From Gymnopus androsaceus JB14 (lineage: Eukaryota > Basidiomycota > Agaricomycetes > Agaricales > Omphalotaceae): 64,000 nt of DNA. The notes under the pieces are model-generated. The model was not told where the DNA came from. It was given only the letters and a program-made list of their open reading frames with translations, and did not search any database. The number at the start of each line of letters is the position of its first letter. Within the stretch, counting starts at the first letter, position 1. The stretch spans positions 7,116 through 71,115 of the forward strand of contig ML769575.1 in NCBI GenBank assembly GCA_009733575.1. The letters run 5' to 3'. Position numbers and translations under genes: made by a program. This document shows, piece after piece, positions 11,822-22,189 of the stretch.

Positions 11822-14800
11822 ATCTATTGCACCTTTATGCCTGAATTGCACATAGGGAAAGTAATGTTTTAACAAAGCAAAAACCCACTAACATCTCTTT
11901 TCCAGCTGTATTCACTTTGTTGTTGTCATTTTGGTACTCCTAACGCTCATCATGGTCATTCCTTGTACAACACAATGCTTGTTTTGATTAAATCTAATGC
12001 CGCATATTGCTTCCTTACCACCTTCACTGCTGGCACATTGTTCATTTATTTATACTTCCGAGTCGCTTTGCTCATGATTTCTACGTTAGCTTCATCCCGC
12101 TACTGTTACAGCCAAACTTAATGTCAAGAGAGTGAATCTTTGTTTGCTATTGTATAGAAGGAATTTGCTGGATTTAAGGCTTTGAGGGATTCTGTATTTC
12201 TTGTCTAGTTATAGTATGTTGCTGTTGGTAGGCTATATGAATAGATTCCCTTTATTCACTTTTGGTTTATTGTGAATCACTTGTTTTGATGATTAGTCAA
12301 TATGGAAAGTATGGAATATGGAATCGTGTATGGTATCAAGAATGTAAGTATGGGATGCATGGCTTCCATGCACCCTCCCTTTTCCCATACATGCATGGAA
12401 GGTGTATGGAGTATGGTACCATGCACCTCAGACCCTTGCTCAGACCTGTACTTTTCCCAACTTGTTGAGCTTGATGAAGAAGAAATTCCACTTGCAAGGA
12501 GTATGTAGAAATTTAAGTGCCCATATCACAATGGGGAGAGGTCCAGAGGCTCTTAAGGTCAAAATATTCTGACCATTTTAGTGGTTATTTCATGTTGAAT
12601 GATGCTTTAAAGTACCATATATGTACAATTCACATTTATCCTGTACTGGAGAGCATCAAATCCCCTTGCAGGTAATATGTACTGTTAATATGGATGGGAG
12701 AGAGCTTGTGGAGAGCCCTGACTCACTCTGGACTGATGTAATAAAAGTGAAATTATGTAAATGGGCCTGAGGTAATATCACATTAAAGGGTAAATGTCTT
12801 TGGAACACTTTGAAATTCCAAAGATTTGGCTCTGGCAACAGCGGCAGAGCAAAAATGTCAGGTGGACGTGGGAATTCACTACTATACAAGGATGAAGGAG
12901 GGGGGGGCTCGGAAGTCTTAAGGTCAAAATACAACATGATATCTAAAATTTTATTTTTACATACCCCTTGTCCACTTGACTTGGAACAGAGAGGGATAAG
13001 GATCCGGGACTATGCGTTTCCACCTTCTGACATGAAAGCGGATGGAGCTACTAAGCAGCGCTAAGTATGTTAACATTGCTCCAGATGCCTTTAGCTATTG
13101 ATGATAGCCTTTGTAGAAAAAATATCAAGTGCCATTATTACACCTGTACAGACTTATGATTATACCTATGGCTCACGTTTTGACTTTGAGAATACTGAAA
13201 GAATGATCCTTGGCGCAGTCTTATGAGGCTGGGTCGCTTTTCATATCAGATTCAGTACGTTCATGACGGCAAACTTCGTAATTCCCTATCCACACCTTTA
13301 GTTCCGACCTCAATGTGGACACGCTGACATCGATCGACGAATTTCGGAGAGCTGTTAGGTGTGTGAACTCTATCATGCTCCCTGAGCGCCGGCTGTTTGT
13401 TCATCAACTCAATATACAACACATGCTACAGCACACTAACGGGCAGCGCATTTGTGATATGAACGATTGCAGAAACGGTTGAGCGAGTACTTTGAATTCT
13501 TCTGACTAATAAGACGCGTTTCAGGCATTTAATGGCGTGCCCAACGACTGCAATACACGTGTAAAAAATCGACTATGCTATTTTAAGGTTTGGGAGCTTT
13601 GATTTATGAAAATGAAATTCAATTCAGTGTTACCTACATATCTAGGATAGGATGATTCGGAGAGCCACCAATCAAACTCTAATTTTCTTGAATATAAGAG
13701 CCTGATCAAGGTCATCATATTGTACACAACTATGCTTCCCAACCCAAGGTAAGAGACTATACAAGTCTGGAAAAGCTATGTCAACTGCAACAGGCCTTAC
13801 ACAGGAGAGCATCTGATACAGGGAGGTGGGGATCAAGTATTCAAGAATCAAGATTTTTAAGTGCTGACTCTCCTGAATATGAACTCACCTATAGAATGTT
13901 CGGCCAGGCATCCAACTTTAGTGTGAATGATTCTCAATTCCAATCTGCACAAATTATCTACAACTACCAAAGTTGGAGTCAAATTCACGCTATGAGCACA
14001 AGCAAACAAACATTTAGCAACATCAGTAAGTTCTCCTATATAGACCGGATGGTAGTATCGACCCATTAGGAGTCCTGTACAGAGACTGGAAATGGGGGGA
14101 CAGGTAATAACTGTGGTGAAGGAGGAAAGGGTGGATCTGTGGGCAGCAATAATATTGGGAATCACCACCAGACATTTAATGGAATCAGTCAGTTGATGTC
14201 TGTTAACTTATCTCTGACTGTTAAAGTAACTCCCCCATTCAGCTGCAGGAGATGGTGGTAATGGGTCTGGTCGTTTAGGCTGGGCTCGCTTCATGTTCTG
14301 TTGGGCCCACTCCAAGAAGACCAACACAGGAAGGGGTGGTGCCGGTGGTGATGTGGGATGTGGGAACAAAAACCAATAAAACTGTAAACAAGTTCATGGA
14401 CATAATTAATTTTGGTAGGACTTACTTTGCACAACTTTTTCACTGGGTTTGGGGGTTGGGAAGCAAAGGAGGGAGAAAAAGGGCACGGTAGATGAGAGAG
14501 AGAAGGAGCAGGAATGAGAGGGATGGAGGAAGGTGACAAAGGATGTCAATGATACAATTTGAAAGTAATTTAGGATAAAATTTTACTTCTTTGGGCAACC
14601 TAAAGTCCAAAAACTTCCATTAACCTATCATCTCAAATTCCATTTCTTGACACCACACAAATTAATAAGTAGTAACAGTTCAAGAGAGCATAGAGCCTTA
14701 TGTATATTGGATCCATCATATAAAGGTTGAAGCTATAGAAAAAAAGCCACGTGCAAGACTTAAAATGTGATGGAACTTCCGCTATACTTAAGTGATTCCA

Positions 14801-15115
14801 CTTAAATCTCCCTTCCCAAGATCACCTTTACGACCAAACTGCCAGTCATAAGTATTGTTACAACTCACTGAAATAAAAAGAAGCGTGTCGAAAAATGGCC
14901 CAAAAATGACTGATCATTTTTCCTTTGTTTCCGCTGCCTATGTTGCCTCTTACATCACTAGTTCAATGTTGATGGTGCCCTAAATAGTCCAACTGTTACC
15001 CATTCTCGTTTTTATTGATGACTTATTGGGACAGTACATGGTATATAAAGCATGAAAAATGATTCTAGTACATATTAGTAATACTTATTCTTGATGAATA
15101 CATTAGATTAAGTCA
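11822..15115. other. Long intergenic stretch, decayed sequence
   Basis: About 3.3 kb without a supportable gene. It includes a patch of ATGGAATATGG-like short repeats near 12300-12420. A Gly-rich coding-like scrap lies near 14080-14165 (GNGGTGNNCGEGGKGG), followed by another Gly-rich scrap at 14245-14275. The Gly-rich scraps are like leaders seen on some Agaricomycete proteins, but nothing extends into a domain. AT-rich sequence before 15116 would be the 3' flank of the GMC oxidoreductase gene. Confidence 0.45.
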
Positions 15116-18100
15116 TCAACAAGAAACAGCATAAATCAATGCAGAGGCTCTTTCAGCAATAATATAAACTTGTGCTTGTGGAAAACCTCCAGTGGCATAT
15201 GGCTATATTTAGGTGGGCAAGGTCAATGTTGAATTACATATGCCTTGCAGTCACATACCAAAATCGATGCATCTACCACTCTTAGGCCAGATGCCCCATT
15301 CACACACAAATTTGGTCCCACGACACCATTTGAGCTGTTCAAGGAGGATATTCTCGCAGTAGAAACGGGGTGCTTGAGAGTGTTTGACCAAAATCTAATG
15401 TATTCCTCAATTTCTTCATTACTGGTGAGGTTAGCAGCATCAGGATGAGGTGCAATAATGTGGGCTGCAAATGCAGAAGTGTCTGAAAAACTCTTGCATG
15501 GTCCTTACAGCTTGAATGGCAGCTTGAATATCAAATTCCGCCGTAAGGAATCCCGGATCAATGAGAGGATGGTCAAAAGCAGAGGCAGGATGCTAAAGTA
15601 ACAGACCCTCCTAATTGAACTTATCAGTAACTGTAAGAATGACACATTTCAAGCAAGTCACTTACTTGATTGTAGGTGACTGAACAACTATTGATCCCGT
15701 TATCCAGTTTCCCGATGCCGGAACATCTTGATTTGGATTGGATACAAAGCTATCCTAAATTGATGTACCATGTCAATAATGTTTAAAGCCAAGTTTTAAT
15801 AATAACAAACCACAAAGGCAAAGGAAATATGAGGTGATTGTGGTCCTGCTGAAGGATCAGGATGATTAGACAATGGTGGGATGCTTGGGTCAAGACGGAA
15901 AAATCCCAATGTATTGAGAATATTCCCAGCAGCAAAACCTGTTTGTGAGGTCTCCCATTGCGCAAGAGTGTCATCAAGTTCAGTGGCATTGGTTAAAACA
16001 TTTTGAAGGGGTGAGGTGAAATTCACAGAATATTGAATGGATACCATGGGTTGGTCCTGCATATTCTTGCCAACATTTGGAAGATTGAGAATAGGTTCAA
16101 TTCCAAGTTGATCAAGATCATCCGGACTGCCAATTCCAGATAGGAGAAGCAGCTGCGGGGTGCCCACGGAGCCAGCAGACAGAATTACTGGCAAGGGTTT
16201 AATATGAGTGTGGTGTACACTTTTGAGATATAGATGCACAAACCTTCCTTTTGATGCAGTTATATTAGCTATGGCTGCTGAAAGAGCTGTAAGGATAAAC
16301 CCGAAATCCAGCAAACACCATCTCACCATTTTCATGCTGAGCAATTTCTACTGTACGGAGATCAGTTGCATTGGTGGTACCAGCAACTTTGATAACTTGA
16401 GTTTGAAGTAGAAGATCCAGGTTTGAACGCAGATTTAGAGCAGGAGTCAGAAATGCAGTGGAAGAATCACTGCGTGCACCATTTCCAACTGTGCTTTGCA
16501 TCCATCCTGTAAGATAAGGAAATTAACACCTTAGAAGAGTATAAAGGTATGGATTGAGATGTGTACCAAATCCAAGGCCATCCCCAGAGTTCATATCTTG
16601 GTTGTAAACAAACTTTCCTCCAAGTTCATGGACTGCCTCAAAAACCAGGTGATCCAATGTGGTTTGATTTGGAGTCAAGCTGGTCATGAGAGGGCCAGTT
16701 CCATGCACAGAAGGTGTATATTCTCCTTCAACATTGCGATTGGTCCAGTCAGGGACATGCCGCTCATTCTACAATGGCAATATATTTGAGAAATAGTACA
16801 CAAGAATGGAATGAAATTAACCTTGAGGATATAAGGTTGCAATGAGGTCCAATTCCAGCCATCATCACCAGAAACTAGAGCCAACCGGTCAAAGTCTTCA
16901 CTGGGACCACGAGCATATACCATGGCATCTATGAGTCTTGGATATGAAATCAGAAAGAATGACCAAAAAAGAGTAAACTTACTTAGGGCACTGCTGCCTC
17001 CTGTGACAAACCCTCTAGGATAGGGCAATACCTGACCATTCAATCCGACCTCAAGCATTATGTCAATACTACTTCTCCATCTATTCCATGCCAATGACTA
17101 CTCACTTGAGGTGTAGTCACATACTGCCAGTCATACTCTGTCCCTACACCTTGCCCCGAAAGGAGAGGGATATGAATAACTGTGGCATTGGTCCCAGTGT
17201 CACTGCACCAAATGCATTTATCAGTCCATCCAGTGATAAACAGAAAGAACACTTACAGTAGACCAGCTTCAATCACCAGCACTTTGATTGTTGGATCCTC
17301 AGTCAAACGCGAAGCCACGACCATCTGGAAAACTACCTAAAGCCCAGGCAAGTCCAGATGTGCTTGGTCACTCTCAGGGATGCCCAGGAATTTGGCCAAT
17401 TTCTAGGCAACACTAGGCAACACTAGGCAACCCAAGCACCCCAGGTAGCCCAGGATTTTGGCCAAATTCTAGGGATCCTTGAGTATCTCTGAAGTTAATC
17501 AGGAATTAGCCTCAAGCAAGCCCAAAGACCTTCAGGATTTGGCTAAAATTTTAGGCTGCCCAGGTTGCTTGGGCTGCCTGGGAAATGGGCAAATTCCTGG
17601 GGTTCCTGGGAAGCTCTGGGAAGCCCTGGGACAGCTGTGGGAAGCCCTGGGACACCCTGGGAGAGCGGTCATGTGCTCGTGCTTACGAGCACGTGATTTA
17701 AGCGCCCATCTGACGTTTTGGCTACATACTTTATATTTTAATCAAAAGCTACAATGTATTATATGCACAACAAAATTAAATTAACCAAAAGAGAAAAAAT
17801 TGAGTCTAGTTTTCGCATTTCAAGCCCTTTTTACCTAAGAATAATTACTGGTCACACTGTAGATAGTCTTGGTAGACTATGGTGAGAAAATGGACTCATG
17901 TGCACTTATGACCAAGTGCTCACCAATTTTCTTATAGGTGATGCTGACCCCACTAGTTAGTGTATATAGTGCATAAAGTTTCTAGCATACCTTACATCAA
18001 GATAGTTCAGTGGTTTTGAGCTCTCGCGTTATTGCTTATATAATACAGTTGACTGCGAGGCTGAGAGTTCAAACCTGTGAGGTGTCAATCTTTAAGTTTC

Positions 18101-18804
18101 TTATGAGTCATTTGAATTTAAGCGCTGAAACACCAAATGAATAAGACAATAGTAAGCAGTGAGCAGGAAGCGCAACAACCATCTATAATAAGTGTATTAA
18201 GTACTGAGACTTGGATAATGAGTAATGAATAAGTAAACAAAGAAGGTAAATATGAGCATAAGAGGCTAAGATGGTAAAAAAATTTATGATTTTAAATATT
18301 TTCTCTATGGATTCCCAGGGCGCCCCAGGGACACCCAGGGATGATCAGGGATACCCCAGGGATATTTAGGGACACCCCAGGAATATTCAGGGACACCCCA
18401 GAGATACTTTTCTATCCTCAGGATGCACAGGATTTGGGGGGTTTCTTTGGGGTGCCTGGGGTGCCTAGATGTCCTGGGTGTCCTAGTCACCCTGTGGGTA
18501 CCTCAGTGCAACCTATATGTTCCTGGGCACTAGGGAATTTTTCCAGATGACGCATCCAGCCTAAGGTAGTCAATGATCAAGATCTTTAAACTAACCTTTA
18601 GAAATAAGTAAGGCATACGGTTCCAGCTGGCATAAGAAACTGTTACAAGATCATCTCAGCAGCTTATTGCAAATGCTCACCTCCCACAATAATGTAATCG
18701 TATTCATTAGCAGATACCAATTGAGGATCTGTATAGATGGCACCTGCAACCGAATCGAGGCCAGAAAGAAGAACAAGAGAAGCAAAGTAACTAGGGAAAC
18801 GCAT
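15116..18804 (-). CDS. Secreted GMC oxidoreductase (aryl-alcohol/glucose oxidase-like, AA3), frame-damaged
   Basis: An FAD enzyme of the glucose-methanol-choline family. These oxidise alcohols or sugars and pass electrons to O2 (giving H2O2) or quinones. It starts at 18804 with a signal peptide (MRFPSYFASLVLLSGLDSVAG), then EYDYIIVGG, the start of the FAD-binding loop. The next exon (about 17340-17270) gives MVVASRLTEDPTIKVLVIEA. Further exons give YDWQYVTTPQ, YPRGFVTGGSSALS (GMC signature 1), YARGPSEDFDRLA, HGTGPLMTSLTPNQ, LSAGSVGTPQLLLLSGIG (GMC signature 2), PNVGKNMQDQP, then FDHPLIDPGFLTAEFDIQAA and KHPVSTARISS, with VDASIL joined to PYATGGFPQAQVYIIAERAS. The catalytic His pair is only partly recognisable (KHPVSTA). 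Intron 1 is unusually long (about 1.3 kb) and full of repeats; the residues between VGG and MVVAS must come from a tiny exon I could not fix, perhaps near 18620. Single-base frame changes occur at about 15581-15592 and at an A5 run (15486-15490). Confidence 0.75.
17340..17665. repeat. CCCAGG-rich hairpin repeat in GMC intron 1
   Basis: Left part carries CCCAGG and GGCAACACTAGGCAACACTA tandem units; right part carries the complementary CCTGGGAAG and CCCTGGGA units. Pieces such as CCCAGGAATTTGGCC on the left and GGGCAAATTCCTGGGG on the right are inverted copies, so the whole can fold on itself. No coding capacity. It lies wholly within intron 1 of the GMC gene. Confidence 0.6.
17999..18092 (+). 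tRNA. tRNA-like remnant with Pol III boxes and an intron-like loop
   Basis: TAGTTCAGTGG at 18003-18013 matches the internal A box of tRNA genes, and GTTCAAACC at 18067-18075 matches the B box. Between them CTCGC (18023-18027) pairs exactly with GCGAG (18055-18059), as an anticodon stem would. The enclosed 27 nt is 20 longer than a 7-nt loop, as in intron-containing tRNAs. The T-stem and acceptor stem pair poorly. I read it as a decayed tRNA gene or a tRNA-derived SINE head; the isotype is not assignable. Confidence 0.35.
18305..18545. repeat. Second CCCAGG-rich hairpin repeat in GMC intron 1
   Basis: Tandem units of about 18-19 bp of the kind CCCCAGGGATATTTAGGGACA on the left are followed by GGGGTGCCTGGGGTGCC and GTCCTGGGTGTCC on the right, which are inverted relatives. 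Same composition as the repeat at 17340-17665 and also reminiscent of the hairpin at 30087-30356. Non-coding. Confidence 0.6.
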
Positions 18805-19198
18805 GGGGGATCGCACAAGGGTTGAAGGGAGCAAGTGGCGAGTGGGCCTCCAGGTTATATGACAATTGAAGGGATGTCGTTTGAGGTTGCCACGATCATA
18901 AATGTAAACGTTGACAATGTAAACGTTGACAGATGCCCAAATCGTCATCTTCTCCGAATCGGCATCGGCTTCTTCGCTAGCGTTCCGGACTTCGTTACTC
19001 TCGTAGGCCTGAAACTGTCCGCAATATTCTGAGCTTGCACGGTTTCCGGGTTCAGCTGCAATTAGCTGAGCTACGCTCCAGAGTTCTAGCTGAAGACACC
19101 GAACGTTACATGCGGACAACACGCAGAGAGAATTTTGTGCGTCCCCGGGTTGTCGGGTTCGGAAGTGGTTCAGAGTCCACACAGGGTTCAAGTGCGAA
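18805..19198. other. Upstream region of GMC oxidoreductase
   Basis: The likely promoter of the reverse-strand GMC gene. It contains a direct repeat, AATGTAAACGTTGACA, at about 18900-18930 (two copies 15 bp apart). Nothing else supportable. Confidence 0.4.
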
Positions 19199-19513
19199 GA
19201 ACGCGGGTAAGAAGAGTCGCAAGGTCTATTTTAATTGTTTTTTTATTATTAAAAGAATCGGTATTGATTGAAAAAATTTAATGAGAGCTGTTGGGGACAT
19301 TGATGAAAAAGGCAGCACATTTTGAATAGCATTGAATCTAGCGGCGATACCACACGGAGCTAGGAAATTCCATGAAAGCCGCAAAGGACCTCGAATCCAG
19401 TTTGGATGTGGATCTAAGCGTAGACAGATACAATGTGCATAAGCATGATCGAGTAGCTATCGGATTCGGAGTAAAAACACTGTTTCTCTCAGCTGCCTCC
19501 ACTGCGCACCACA

Positions 19514-20075
19514 TATGACGTTATTTTTTGTGAAATATCCTACCCGTTACTTTGATGGGTCTTACTTGGTCTGCTTACATTCTATTCCGTCTATATTTAC
19601 TCTTCGTTTTCATTCCTACTCCCCATGATACCCCTTTTGGAGAAATTCCCAGTTTAGAGGGAGCTGTTCGGCCACATCTGGCCTACAAATAATTAATTTT
19701 GAGTCATGGTGCTGAATGGTGACATATGGCACATCATCGCGTCGAGAGCTTTCGGCTTTTGAGAGTGGAAAGAACTGCAGTTTCAGAAGAGGAGATTGTC
19801 AAAATTGCAAATTGATTGAAGTCCGAATTAACATATGAAGGACATTTCTCTCTGGATCTCTGAGGTGGTATAGGTGAAAATTCTCTAAGGCAATGTTTAT
19901 GTGCCAAAAATATTGGACACTGTACAGTAAAATGTGGTCCAGAACATAGAAAATAAGTTTTTTTGGCATATATTTATTGAAATGAGTAGGTTGATGAATG
20001 ACACAGTAGGTTTTGATGTAAGAGTATGCTCAAGAAAGTAGGTAAATGAGTAGGAGTAGAATTTTCCACGAAAAC
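19514..20075 (-). repeat. Segment inverted relative to 23395-23965
   Basis: Reverse complement of the segment at 23395-23965, apart from small indels, although the sequences on both sides are direct copies of each other. The reading on the coding strand includes GLTWSAYILFRLCLLF, TPHDTSFGEIPSLEGAVRP and VSEEEIVKIAN followed by LKSELTYEG, an apparent protein fragment without a known domain. The segment ends carry CACGAAAA and TTCTACTCCTACTC motifs in inverted orientation. Confidence 0.7.
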
Positions 20076-20534
20076 TGATATGATGTTAATTTTCACGGGA
20101 AATTCTACTCCTACTCAATTTCCTACTTTATCGGCTTATTTTTACATCAAAACGTACTCCATCGGTGTGAACCTACTCAGTTTATTTCCGCTGCAATACT
20201 GTATACCAATTTACTGAGTACAATGTCGCGACACTGAGGCTAGGGGTTTTTGGCGTCAGCCGGGACTTGGTGGCGGAAATGGAGCGCCCATGGGTGCTCT
20301 TTGCGTGATTTGTTTCTTTCGCGTTCCTCTTTGCTACGAATCATACCTACAGTGATAATAATTTATTTTGTATTATTGAATGATTTCCTCTTCCCCTGAG
20401 TCAGTGTGCCAGTGACTCGCAAGCTAGAAAAGAGTTCAAAGAACTATTCAATGGGAGTTTGTGGCGCGATACGCGATGCGCTGATGCGGACTGACATATA
20501 ATATCTTGGGGGCAGGGCGGGAGCGGGAGTGGCT

Positions 20535-20895
20535 GGATGCCTTCATTCCGGAGATTTCCTCTGAAAAAGGACTTCTAGCTGACTTTTAGAGTAGGGATGT
20601 ATTGTAGAAATGTCAGCGGAGAGTAGGTAGACAGAGTAGGTAGACAGAGTTGTATAGTAAATGGAGTACGCCTCATCAAAGTAACAAGCAGAATATTCTG
20701 TGAAATCTAACATCATAAACTGATCTCATAACCACACTCAGATGCTGTCATATCTATGATGTTAGATTTCACGGAATATTCTGCCCGTTACTTTGATGGC
20801 TAGTACTCCATTGACTGTACATCCTACTCTGTCTGCCTACTCTAACTGTCAGCTAAATGGCCTTTGTTGGAGAAAATCTCTGGAATGAGGGGTAT
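20535..20895. mobile_element. Foldback MITE, copy 1
   Basis: Outer inverted ends GGATGCCTTCATTCCGGAGA and its complement near 20865-20893 enclose long inner inverted arms. The arms include GAATATTCTGTGAAATCTAA against TTAGATTTCACGGAATATTC, and AGTAGGTAGACAGAGTAGG against CCTACTCTGTCTGCCTACTC. No open frame. A second copy lies at 25166-25514. Confidence 0.75.
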
Positions 20896-21048
20896 CCGGA
20901 AACACTGCACATGTGTCGGCACCTCGCGGATTGCCCCTACCAGTTGATATTGCAGTGAATATTATGATCGCCAATTGATTGTCAAGTGCATTCCCTGAAG
21001 ATGGGCCATTATAAGTAGCAAGGGGGCTCAAGAAATTAAGCGCCCGAC

Positions 21049-22189
21049 TGTGAGACCCGGTGCACAAAACAGATCTCGAATCAATGTATCCCGAATGTCT
21101 CGCACCTAGATGTAGGTGGAGACCAAATGCGACCACCTGGGGTAACCGTGCCGTAAGGTGGGTCTGGACAGTAGTATGAGTGTTGTACGGAACAGTACAA
21201 GCCTCAGAGGTGTAAGGAACAGTGTACGGGCCACCCGATGACGTAATCAGGAGGAAGCGGGTGGTATTGTGGTCCGACAACCAGAAATAAGTGGAAGCGG
21301 ATGGAATATGGATGAAGGGGTGGTCCAAAAAGGTGTAATAAGTCCAAATATGGATAATGCGGGTGGAATACAGCAAATGCGAACGGAAATAGCGTGGGAG
21401 CGGATGGAATGGGGTGAAAGCGGGCGGAAATAGTGTGGGAGCGGACGGAATAGCACAAAAGCGGACGGAAATAGCGTGGGAGTGGATGGAATAGGGTGAA
21501 AGTGTATGGGAATAGCATAGGAGCGGATGGAATAGGGTGAAAGTGGATGGGAATAGCATGGGAGCGGATGGAATAGGGTGAGAGTGGATGGAAATAGGGT
21601 GGGAGCGGATGGAATTGAGTGAAAGCGGATGGTGCCAGAGGTTCTAGAGGTAGCAAAACCCTAATAGAAAGCTCCCGGGGAGCTTTGGTCATAAAGTGGT
21701 AAACAGAGATAGAAGACAGTGAGCTTTGGACGTAGATTTGGTATCTATGGACAGAACCTCGCAGTTAATGCAGATGACAGTGAGCCTTCGAACGGAGTTC
21801 GGAAGGCACAACTGGTTAGAACAGATAGAAACAGAGAGACAGAGACAGAGACAGAAGCAAAATGGGATCAATTCGGTAACAATGGTAATAACAGACTAGG
21901 GTACATGGACTCGGGGTGTCTACTTATATACTGTAGGGTGGCTGTGTAAGTTGTTGGGAGGGCCTGATGGATGGTTATTAAGTGCGGGAGGCACCTGGGA
22001 GGCAGGATAACTGGTAATCACATGTAGAAAGTGCCCGGAAGGCAGGATAAATGGTAAATAAGCATGGAAAGCACCCGCAATTTAGGTAATGAGTGCAGGA
22101 AGTATCCGCGGATGGTCAGGAAGCGTGGGAAACATCAGCGGGTGGATAGTGGGTGCAGGGAGTGTCTGGAAATGAGCCAAGGCCTGACA
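21049..22189. mobile_element. Solo LTR (1,141 bp) with 5-bp target duplication CCGAC
   Basis: Begins TGTGAGACCCGG and ends CCTGACA, so it has the TG...CA termini of an LTR with a TGT/ACA inverted end. It is flanked by CCGAC at 21044-21048 and 22190-22194. The duplicated block at 25540-25690 provides an empty site where the flanks are joined (GCGCCCGAC followed by GGGGTAGGTTAG). No internal retrotransposon sequence is present, so this is what remains after recombination between two LTRs. A 41-bp tandem array lies within it. Confidence 0.85.
21360..21637. repeat. 41-bp tandem array inside the LTR
   Basis: At least six copies of a 41-bp unit starting AGCGTGGGAGCGGATGGAAT. Each unit is roughly two half-units of about 20 bp, both containing GCGGATGGAAT-like cores. 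The array creates open frames on the reverse strand that are artefacts of the repeat. Confidence 0.85.

Noticed and set aside
14080..14280. Gly-rich leader of an NLR-type (NACHT) gene
   Set aside because: Only a short Gly-rich scrap is visible; no NACHT or repeat domain follows within the window's intergenic stretch.
20849..21692. Long reverse-strand open frames (236, 162 and 69 codons) rich in Phe, His, Ser and Pro
   Set aside because: They come from the 41-bp tandem array and LTR sequence; the peptides simply repeat the array and show no domain.
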